Shown here one piece after another: positions 41,850 through 47,752 of a stretch of DNA of 47,752 nt. Numbering within the stretch: position 1 is the first letter of the stretch; every line of letters starts with the position of its first letter. The notes beneath the pieces were generated by a model that saw only the letters and a list, made by a program, of their open reading frames with translations, was not told where the DNA came from and made no database searches. The stretch is from an uncultured Collinsella sp. (GTDB lineage Bacteria; Actinomycetota; Coriobacteriia; Coriobacteriales; Coriobacteriaceae): positions 1-47,752 of the forward strand of contig CAUEPS010000015.1 of the NCBI GenBank assembly GCA_959019775.1. Reading direction: 5' to 3'. The translations under genes were made by a program, and so were the position numbers.

Positions 41850-43079
41850 ATGTTTAAGAAAAAGCCCATTACGGAATCTCGAAGACCTTCGACCGGCGCT
41901 CAGGCAAAAATCTATAGCCGCGATAACGTTGCCCGCTATTCCGAGCGCGCTCGTCAGCGCCGTCGCGGTCATACGGTTCGCCGCGTCGCGCTCATTGCTG
42001 TGCTCGGTGTGCTGTTGAGCGCTACGACTGCCGCCGGCCTGTGGTTTGCCACCATTATGGGTAAGCTCGGCGATTCCAACGTCATTACCGACAACCTGCG
42101 CCAGATCCTGGTTGATACCGACGAGGCAAAGGACCCGTTCTACGTGCTACTCCTTGGCACTGACGGTCGCCCGGGCGAGGATACATACCGCGCCGACTCG
42201 ATTATCCTGGCGCGTATCGATCCCACGCAAAAGCAGGCGACGCTCATCTCCATTCCGCGTGATACCAAGGTCGTCTACAACGGTTCGACCATGAAGATCA
42301 ACGCCTGCCACACCTACGGCGGCGCCGAGGCCATGGTCCAGGCGGTCAACGAGCTGTGCGGCGTGCAGATTTCGCACTATGCCGAGGTCAGCTTCGATGG
42401 CATGCAGTCGCTCATCGACTCGGTCGGCGGCATCGACATCAACGCGACCGATGACGTTGATGACCCTGAGCACCTCGACATTAAGATCACCGCCGGTCAG
42501 CAGCACATGGATGGCGCAACCGCCCTTACCTATGCCCGTTGCCGCTACATCTATGCCGATGGCGACTACACACGCATGCGCCACCAGCGTCAGGTGCTCG
42601 GCGCCCTCGCCAACCAGATCCTCAACAACTTCGATGCCACCAAGGTTTTCGACCTCGTCAATTCGCTGTCCGACATGCTCGTGACCGATATGAGCGTTCA
42701 GGATATCGTCTCTACGGTCAATGCCATGCGCGGCATGGATGTTGACGGCATCTATTCGGCCAACTTGCCTTCGTATGCCGATGACAGCACCATGATTGAT
42801 GGCGTAAGCTACGTCTTTGTCTACGAGGACGAGCTCAAGGAAATGATGGAGCGCGTCGACGCTGGCAAGGATCCCAAGGGCCCCAATACCATGGGCCAGT
42901 CCGATGGCTCCAGCTCTACGATCGGCGACCTGAACAACAACACGTCCGACGATTACGCCAACGGCACCGCAACCTCATCGGTCAACTCTGACGATTCGGA
43001 CGATTCGACTGATTCGAGCGATTCGGACTACTACGAAGAGCCCACCGGCGACGGCAACGGCTACGAAGCCAACTACTAG
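41850..43079 (+). CDS. LytR-CpsA-Psr (LCP) family cell-wall glycopolymer ligase
   Basis: A 409-residue membrane-anchored enzyme. A basic cytoplasmic tail (residues 1-44) precedes one span (45-68), then the LCP domain with the signature LLLGTDGRPGEDTYRADSIILA and TLISIPRDTKV, and later YAEVSFDGMQSLIDSVGGID, with conserved Arg and Asp residues for polyprenyl-phosphate binding. These proteins attach wall polymers to peptidoglycan. The last 60 residues are low-complexity Ser/Asp/Asn. Start ATG 41850 is chosen; a TTG two codons earlier is possible. It lies 12 bases after murA and likely shares its transcript. Repeat copy D begins right after its stop. Confidence 0.9.
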   Translation: MFKKKPITESRRPSTGAQAKIYSRDNVARYSERARQRRRGHTVRRVALIAVLGVLLSATTAAGLWFATIMGKLGDSNVITDNLRQILVDTDEAKDPFYVLLLGTDGRPGEDTYRADSIILARIDPTQKQATLISIPRDTKVVYNGSTMKINACHTYGGAEAMVQAVNELCGVQISHYAEVSFDGMQSLIDSVGGIDINATDDVDDPEHLDIKITAGQQHMDGATALTYARCRYIYADGDYTRMRHQRQVLGALANQILNNFDATKVFDLVNSLSDMLVTDMSVQDIVSTVNAMRGMDVDGIYSANLPSYADDSTMIDGVSYVFVYEDELKEMMERVDAGKDPKGPNTMGQSDGSSSTIGDLNNNTSDDYANGTATSSVNSDDSDDSTDSSDSDYYEEPTGDGNGYEANY

Positions 43080-43080
43080 A

Positions 43081-43229
43081 GTTACGCGGGCTTACCAGCC
43101 CGCGTAACGGCTCGACGCTGCGCGCCGCCCAGAGCGACAATTTGTCATTCAAAAGGCAGGGCATGACCAGAAGGTCAATGCCCTGCCTTTTTCATGCCAA
43201 CTTGTTCGCTCTGGACGTCGCTCGCTGAC
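43081..43229 (+). repeat. Dispersed hairpin-core repeat, copy D (full length)
   Basis: It opens with a perfect 12-bp hairpin (GTTACGCGGGCT / AGCCCGCGTAAC, loop TACC), then the core GGCTCGACGCTGCGCGCC and CAGAGCGACAATTTGTC. CCAGAGCGACAA (43129-43140) pairs over a long range with TTGTTCGCTCTGG (43203-43215, one bulge). The variable hairpin between them is the terminator at 43151-43192. It ends CGCTGAC as in copy C. Confidence 0.78.
43151..43192 (+). terminator. Terminator after the LCP gene, inside repeat copy D
   Basis: AAAAGGCAGGGCAT (43151-43164) pairs with ATGCCCTGCCTTTT, with GACC-AGAA-GGTC at the tip, followed by Ts. Confidence 0.85.
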
Positions 43230-43267
43230 GTTGATTCAACCAGCGATGCCGACTACACTCCTTGCAC

Positions 43268-43306
43268 CAAAAATCGCCCCGTTCTCGGTTGAGGACGGGG
43301 CGATTC
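43268..43306 (-). terminator. Terminator after peptidase T gene
   Basis: On the minus strand AATCGCCCCGTCCTC pairs with GAGAACGGGGCGATT (one G-T) around AACC, followed by TTTTT. It lies 26 bases beyond the pepT stop. Confidence 0.88.
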
Positions 43307-43331
43307 GTCTTTTGGGCTTGTGCGGCCAGAT

Positions 43332-44579
43332 CTATGCGAAGCGGGCGACGAGTTCCTGGAGGACGTCGGTCATCTTGACGAGCGAGCTGACCGGGACAAA
43401 CTCGTTGACGCCGTGGTAGCAGTAGCCGCCCGTGGAAAGGTTGGGGCAGGGCAGGCCGCGGAACGACAGCTGCGCACCGTCGGTACCACCGCGAATCGGC
43501 AGCACCTGGGGCTCAATGCCGCAGGCAAGGTAGGCTTCCTTGGCGACATCGATAAGCTCTGGGTAGTCACGCACGATCTCGGCCATGTTGCGGTACTGCT
43601 GCTTGATCTCAACTGTCACGAGTTCCTCGCCCAGGCGCTGGTTGAGCAGTGCTGCGGCGGCATCCATCAGCTCGAGCTTCTGCTGGAACTTGGCGGCATC
43701 GTGATCACGGACGATATAGCGCGCCGTGGCATGGTCGACCGTTGCCGAGACGCTCTCAAGGTGATAGAAGCCCTCGTAGCCCTCGGTGTATTCCGGACGC
43801 TGCTCGTAGGGGAGCAGGGCATTGAAGTCGCAGAACAGATTGCCCGCGTTGACCATGCGGCCTTTGGCGTCACCGGGATGGATGGATTGGCCCTCAAAGC
43901 GAACGGTTGCCTCGGCGGCGTTAAAGCACTCCCATTCCAGCTCGCCAACGGGACCGCCGTCGACCGTGTAGGCGTACTTGCAGCCAAAGGCCTCGATGTC
44001 CAACAGCTCGGCGCCGTGACCGATCTCCTCGTCCGGGCAAAAACAAATGCCGAGTGCGGGGTGGGGCAGCGAGGGGTCCTGAGCGATACGCGCGACAAGC
44101 GCCATGATCTCGGCGACGCCGGCCTTGTCGTCAGCGCCCAGCAGTGTGGTGCCGTCACTGCAGACCAAGTCCTCACCCACAAGGTCGTTCAGGGCGGGAA
44201 GCTTGGCGGTGCTCATGGCCACAGGCTTGCCGTCAACGGTACCGCAGACCAGGTCGCCGCCTTCGTAGTGCACAATGTGCGGCTTCACACCGGCGCCCGG
44301 CGCAACCTCGGTGGTGTCGAGGTGTGCTATCAGGCCCAGGGCGGGCTTGTTCTCCGCGCCCGCGCTCGCAGGAATATGCGCGCACACGTAAGCATGCTCG
44401 GTCACATGGGCATCGGCCGCGCCGAGCTCGCGCAGCTCCTTGGCCAGGATGTTGGCAAGGTCAAACTGAACGGTGCTCGAAGGCACCTGGTCGCAGTTTG
44501 CATCCTCGGATTGCGTGTTGATTTGGACGTAGCGCAAAAAGCGCTCAAGGACGTCGGGGTTCGTGGCGTTGTTTTCCAT
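43332..44579 (-). CDS. pepT: Peptidase T (M20 tripeptidase)
   Basis: A 415-residue zinc aminotripeptidase. Metal and catalytic residues are in LGLIAHLDTTEVAPG (His, Asp), LLGADDKAGVAEIM (bridging Asp), FCPDEEIGHG (Glu-Glu) and TVDGGPVGELE; the C-terminal PIRGGTDGAQLSFRGLPCPNLSTGG and the final YHGVNEFVPV complete the family pattern. The ATG at 44579 has GGAG eight bases upstream; the longer frame from 44732 would overlap the divergent promoter and is rejected. It shares its upstream region, with a strong palindrome, with the DtxR-type gene. Confidence 0.95.
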   Translation of the reverse strand: MENNATNPDVLERFLRYVQINTQSEDANCDQVPSSTVQFDLANILAKELRELGAADAHVTEHAYVCAHIPASAGAENKPALGLIAHLDTTEVAPGAGVKPHIVHYEGGDLVCGTVDGKPVAMSTAKLPALNDLVGEDLVCSDGTTLLGADDKAGVAEIMALVARIAQDPSLPHPALGICFCPDEEIGHGAELLDIEAFGCKYAYTVDGGPVGELEWECFNAAEATVRFEGQSIHPGDAKGRMVNAGNLFCDFNALLPYEQRPEYTEGYEGFYHLESVSATVDHATARYIVRDHDAAKFQQKLELMDAAAALLNQRLGEELVTVEIKQQYRNMAEIVRDYPELIDVAKEAYLACGIEPQVLPIRGGTDGAQLSFRGLPCPNLSTGGYCYHGVNEFVPVSSLVKMTDVLQELVARFA

Positions 44580-44626
44580 AAAGACCGCTCCAATCTTGGT
44601 CGTCGTGTGCAACAAGAACTCTAGCA

Positions 44627-44646
44627 CGGTATGCCACGGCATACCG
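44627..44646. promoter_or_regulatory. 20-bp perfect palindrome in the pepT/dtxR divergent promoter
   Basis: CGGTATGCC-AC-GGCATACCG lies between the two divergent genes, with TAGAAT (44663-44668) as a possible -10 for the + strand gene; its right arm covers the corresponding -35 region. Size and symmetry suit a dimeric repressor, possibly the adjacent DtxR-family protein itself. Confidence 0.6.
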
Positions 44647-44699
44647 CGACACTTGGATGGGGTAGAATCAGCCTTTGAAAGCAGAAGGGACGGAAGGTC

Positions 44700-45122
44700 A
44701 TGGATACGACAAATAGCTCGCGCGAGCTGCATCTAACGGTGGCGAACGAAGACTACTTGGAGTGCATGGTTCGCATCGAAAGCGAAGAAGGGGAGACCAA
44801 TGGCGTGCGATCGGTCGACATCGCGCAGCGTCTTGGTGTCTCCAAGGCATCGGTCAATAAGGCAGTTTCGGCGCTTAAGGCGTCCGAGCTTGTCGAGCAA
44901 TCGCATTACGGCAAGGTCATCCTGACCGACCGTGGTCGCGAGGTCGGCACGGCTATCTGGTACCGTCATCGCCTTATTCGCACGTTTTTGGTCCAGGAGC
45001 TCGGCGTCGATTTTGAGCGGGCCGATTCCGAGGCGTGCATGATGGAACATGCGCTTTCCGAGGACACGATGAGCCGCTGGCTCGCTTATCTCGAAAAACA
45101 GGGAATCAGCGTCGAGGAATAG
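44700..45122 (+). CDS. DtxR/MntR-family metal-dependent regulator
   Basis: A 140-residue regulator made of a winged helix (RSVDIAQRLGVSKASVNKAVSALKASELVEQSHYGKVILTDRGR) and a dimerisation/metal domain; the SH3-like third domain is absent, as in MntR. Likely metal ligands mix two types: Asp18 and Glu21 (EDYLE) match MntR, while Cys113, Glu116 and His117 (EACMMEH) match the DtxR/IdeR primary site, with His90 as a further ligand. Metal identity (Mn, Fe or other) therefore stays open. GGAAGG precedes the ATG. The methyltransferase gene begins 12 bases after its stop. Confidence 0.85.
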   Translation: MDTTNSSRELHLTVANEDYLECMVRIESEEGETNGVRSVDIAQRLGVSKASVNKAVSALKASELVEQSHYGKVILTDRGREVGTAIWYRHRLIRTFLVQELGVDFERADSEACMMEHALSEDTMSRWLAYLEKQGISVEE

Positions 45123-45134
45123 CGAAACTTATAT

Positions 45135-46028
45135 ATGGATACGAGTTATTACAACCGCCCCGGCGGCGAGGAACTTATGCGCCGCATGTCGAGCGAGACC
45201 CTGTTGACGCAGGGCCCCATGGGCAGCGTGCTGATGAGTGAATACGATGCCGCCGACATCCCACCGGCGTTTTGGAACCTTGCCGAGCCGCAGACTGTTT
45301 CTCGTATCCATCGCCTGTATGTCGCCGCCGGTGCGCAGGTGCTCATTACCAATACCTTTCAGGCATCAAGCTATGCCCTCAAGCAAGATCAGATTACGCC
45401 GTCCGTGGCTGAGGTCAATCGCGCTGCCGTCGACGATGCGCGCCAGGCGCACCCTCAGCTGCTGCTGGGCTCGATGGGCCCGATCGGCATTGAGTGGTTT
45501 GCCGAAGACTCTGCCGAGTATCGAGAAATCCGAGGCATTTCGCGAGAGCAGGCATACGCCCTGCTCAATGCTGGTGTTGACGGTCTGCTGATCGAGACGG
45601 TGACGTCTATCCGTAATTTGCAGCCCATGCTTGCCGGCGCCCAGGATGCCGCCGACGGCATGCCTGTTTTGGTAAGTTTTGTCGTTGACGATAAAGGCGA
45701 CCTGCTAGGCGATGGCCTCAACATCGAGGCTGCTGTTTTGTACGCCGAAAAGCACGGCGCAAACTCGGTTGGCGTTAACTGCTGTTCACTTGCGGCCGCG
45801 AACGCGGCGGTGCCCAGGATGGTTGCATCGGCGACTACGCCCGTCACGGTACGCCCCAACGTGGGTGATCCGGTCCAAACACAGGATGGTCCTGTGTGGC
45901 GCGAGAACCCCGAAGCCTTCGCGCGTGCTTGCATCGAATGGAGGCATGCCGGTGCCGCAATGGTGGGCAGTTGCTGTGGAACCACGGCGATCACCACGGC
46001 GGCGATGGCCGAGGCACTCGATATATAA
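45135..46028 (+). CDS. Homocysteine S-methyltransferase family protein
   Basis: A 297-residue barrel of the Hcy-binding domain family. The zinc-binding cysteines are in GVNCCS and near the end in VGSCCGTT, and ADAGAQVLITNTFQAS-type sequence (VAAGAQVLITNTFQAS) marks the early barrel. It would methylate homocysteine to methionine; the methyl donor (S-methylmethionine, methylfolate through a partner, or other) is not evident because no cobalamin or folate domain is attached. The start is uncertain: ATG at 45135 lacks a clear ribosome-binding site, and ATG at 45177 has GAGGAA just upstream. It is downstream of the DtxR-type gene and probably co-transcribed. Confidence 0.82.
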   Translation: MDTSYYNRPGGEELMRRMSSETLLTQGPMGSVLMSEYDAADIPPAFWNLAEPQTVSRIHRLYVAAGAQVLITNTFQASSYALKQDQITPSVAEVNRAAVDDARQAHPQLLLGSMGPIGIEWFAEDSAEYREIRGISREQAYALLNAGVDGLLIETVTSIRNLQPMLAGAQDAADGMPVLVSFVVDDKGDLLGDGLNIEAAVLYAEKHGANSVGVNCCSLAAANAAVPRMVASATTPVTVRPNVGDPVQTQDGPVWRENPEAFARACIEWRHAGAAMVGSCCGTTAITTAAMAEALDI

Positions 46029-46033
46029 AGGTC

Positions 46034-46062
46034 AAAACCGCTCCATACGGGGCGGTTTTTTT
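46034..46062 (+). terminator. Terminator after the homocysteine methyltransferase gene
   Basis: AAAACCGCTCC pairs with GGGGCGGTTTT (one G-T) around a short loop, followed by a seven-T run. Confidence 0.92.
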
Positions 46063-46183
46063 GCTTGCACATCGTCGGTAGCATTTGCCCAAATAGTGAA
46101 TGCCGGTTTTGGCAGGTTGCTGGGCGAGCGTTGCGGGTATACCCCATGCGTACCATGATCCAAACACTGTGAGGTGTCTGCGC

Positions 46184-47584
46184 GTGTGCGCGATAATTCA
46201 TTTTGGAACTGACGGTTGGCGCGCCCGCGTCGACGACGACTTTACCGCCGACAACGTTGCCCGCATTGCCGATGCCGTCGGCGAGTTGTGGCAAAAGACC
46301 AATCCCGGCAAAACAGTCTATATAGGGTTCGACACCCGGCCGCAGGCGCGCGAGTTCGCTGAGCTTGCGGCAGGCGTGCTTGCGGCTCACGGATTGGACG
46401 CAGTACTCGCATCTCGGCCTGTCCCGACCCCCGCCCTTACGTGGGCGGCGGCGTATGACGGCGAGGCCTGCGGTGCGCTCATGGTGACGGGGTCCCATCA
46501 TCCGCAGGGGTATCTGTGCCTTAAACTACGCATGGGAGATGGCTCGACGGCCAATCAGGATGTCATCGAAGAGCTTGAAGAGACCATGGCCCCCGAGCCG
46601 ATGGGGATCGAGGAAAGCTATCGCACCGCGGATATTATTCCTGACTATATGCAGGCGGTGGCGTCGTTTGTCGATGCCGAGGCCATTCGAGCCGCTCACC
46701 TGCGTGTGGTGGTTGACCCCATGGGCGGCGCGGCCCAGGGATATCTTGCCGACCTGCTGCGGGAGCTAGGCGTCGAGGTGCACGAGATTCATGCCGGAGA
46801 GTCGTCCGATCAAGAGGACATTTGCCCCGACCCTGTTGAGCCATGGGTGGACGCTTGCGAGCGTGCAGTTGTCGAGGACGGGGCGTGCGCGGGCCTGGTG
46901 ACCGACGGCGATGCCGATCGTATTGGCGCGGTCGACGAACGCGGTAGATATATACATCCGCATCAAATCATGGCGCTTGTTTTGGGCGACCTCGTTCAAT
47001 TCCGCAATTTGGAGGGGCGTGTCGTCGTCAATCTCTCGTGCTCGACACTCGTACGCCGCATTGCTGAGGCGCTTGGCTGTCGCGTGACCGTTAAGCCGGT
47101 CGGTTTCAAATATATAGCTGCAGAGATGAAGAAGGGCGGCGTCCTCATGGGAGGCGAGGAGGCCGGCGGCATCGGCATCGCCGCGCATATGCCCGAGCGC
47201 GATGGAATCCTTGCTTGTCTGATTCTGTGTGAGCTTATGGCAAAGACGGGCGCGCCCTTGGGCGTTTTGGTCGATCAGCTCGAGGCCAGTTTTGGTAAGA
47301 CGAGCTACGGGCGTCGCGATTTGCGCCTTGAGGCCGAAGACGCCGAATCGCTGCGAACGCTGCTTCCTGGCATGAATCCCAAATCGATTTGCGGCAAGGC
47401 GCCGCAGACTGTAAGCCATATGGATGGTCTACGTTTGGCATTCGAGGATGACACCTGGCTGCTGATCCGCCCCAGCGGGACCGAACCGGTGGTTCGTGTA
47501 TACGCCGAGGGGTTCTCGGTGGAGGAGCGCGATGAGTTGCTCGATGCCGGCTGTGCCTTGGCTAAGGGAGCCTATCAGCTTTAG
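46184..47584 (+). CDS. Phosphoglucomutase/phosphomannomutase family enzyme
   Basis: A 466-residue alpha-D-phosphohexomutase. The phosphoserine is Ser104 in VTGSHHP; the Mg loop is DGDADR (241-246); the sugar loop is GGEEAGG and the phosphate-binding loop RPSGTEP. The start GTG at 46184 gives a canonical beginning (HFGTDGWRA) and has GAGG nine bases upstream; the open codons from 46100 are not family-like. It may supply mannose-1-P or glucose-1-P for wall polymers; phosphoglucosamine mutase (GlmM) is less likely because the loop sequence differs from its usual TASHNP-type motif. Confidence 0.87.
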   Translation: MCAIIHFGTDGWRARVDDDFTADNVARIADAVGELWQKTNPGKTVYIGFDTRPQAREFAELAAGVLAAHGLDAVLASRPVPTPALTWAAAYDGEACGALMVTGSHHPQGYLCLKLRMGDGSTANQDVIEELEETMAPEPMGIEESYRTADIIPDYMQAVASFVDAEAIRAAHLRVVVDPMGGAAQGYLADLLRELGVEVHEIHAGESSDQEDICPDPVEPWVDACERAVVEDGACAGLVTDGDADRIGAVDERGRYIHPHQIMALVLGDLVQFRNLEGRVVVNLSCSTLVRRIAEALGCRVTVKPVGFKYIAAEMKKGGVLMGGEEAGGIGIAAHMPERDGILACLILCELMAKTGAPLGVLVDQLEASFGKTSYGRRDLRLEAEDAESLRTLLPGMNPKSICGKAPQTVSHMDGLRLAFEDDTWLLIRPSGTEPVVRVYAEGFSVEERDELLDAGCALAKGAYQL

Positions 47585-47752
47585 CCATATGACGCTTCAC
47601 TATAAAGAGACCCTCGGCGAGTGGTGGAGAACGGCCGGCAAACGTAAGCTGAGTATTAAAATGTGTAGGAAATGTGTACGCCCAGATTCCCGCCCGTGGG
47701 GGCCCTCCGGTCTGGCAATATATCTCCTTGCCGCGCGGCCCGGTCGAACCGG
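47585..47752. other. Right-edge noncoding region
   Basis: No reading frame, terminator or RNA gene is recognised in these 168 bases. ATGTGTAGGAAATGTGTACG (about 47660) contains a short direct repeat of ATGTGTA. The end CCCGGTCGAACCGG is palindromic but too short and without the arms of a tRNA. Confidence 0.4.

Noticed and set aside
47690..47752. Possible tRNA T-arm at the right edge (GGTTCGAC on the minus strand)
   Set aside because: The loop length is wrong and no acceptor, D or anticodon arms can be drawn.

Overview
The window is high-GC bacterial chromosome, most consistent with a gut Coriobacteriia (Collinsella-like) actinobacterium. That placement is an inference from codon use, frequent GTG/TTG starts, the ATP synthase operon running straight into murA and a LytR-CpsA-Psr gene, and the prfA-prmC-sua5 cluster; no rRNA or other marker gene is present to confirm it.

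Layout. 1-353: the end of an IS110-family element, itself broken at about position 54 by foreign sequence, sits in a fructose-6-phosphate-aldolase-like gene (fsa) and leaves only its 3' part (354-890). 900-4190: an ascorbate-family PTS (IIA, IIB, IIC) followed by an intact second fsa copy. 4572-6719: the Tex transcription accessory protein. 7131-11554: an uncharacterised catabolic cassette (Gfo/Idh/MocA oxidoreductase, OFA-type MFS transporter, SDR) divergent from a LysR regulator. 11789-16011: a marR-ABC-ABC operon for a heterodimeric exporter with a clear promoter and operator. 16402-19432: pyridoxamine kinase, a small Cys-rich TIGR04076-like protein, a low-molecular-weight tyrosine phosphatase and an MFS exporter. 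19684-26161: an acidic membrane protein, an aldose-1-epimerase-like protein, a polar amino acid ABC transporter (Tat-type lipoprotein, long permease, ATPase) and an M20 carboxypeptidase. 26411-33301: prfA, prmC, a HigBA-type toxin-antitoxin pair, sua5, glpK and upp. 33582-40465: the complete F1Fo ATP synthase operon (I-like, a, c, b, delta, alpha, gamma, beta, epsilon). 40554-43079: murA and an LCP ligase. 43332-47584: peptidase T, a DtxR-family regulator, a homocysteine methyltransferase and a phosphohexomutase.

The most unusual content lies between genes. A roughly 148-nt repeat occurs four times (16113, 21527, 27479, 43081). It starts with a hairpin whose arms differ between copies but keep pairing, continues with a conserved core, and in the two full copies ends with a long-range pairing around a variable hairpin. 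Three of the four copies are followed by a short GGGGAC hairpin motif. Several other long inverted repeats fill intergenic gaps (4363-4542, 6801-6962, 11659-11762, 17549-17645, 19535-19597). The noncoding end of the IS110 element folds into a multibranched structure where a bridge RNA would be expected.

Functionally the window mixes energy core (ATP synthase), translation termination (RF1 and its methylase), envelope synthesis (MurA, LCP, phosphohexomutase) and nutrient scavenging (PTS, amino acid ABC, peptidases), with small accessory insertions between them.
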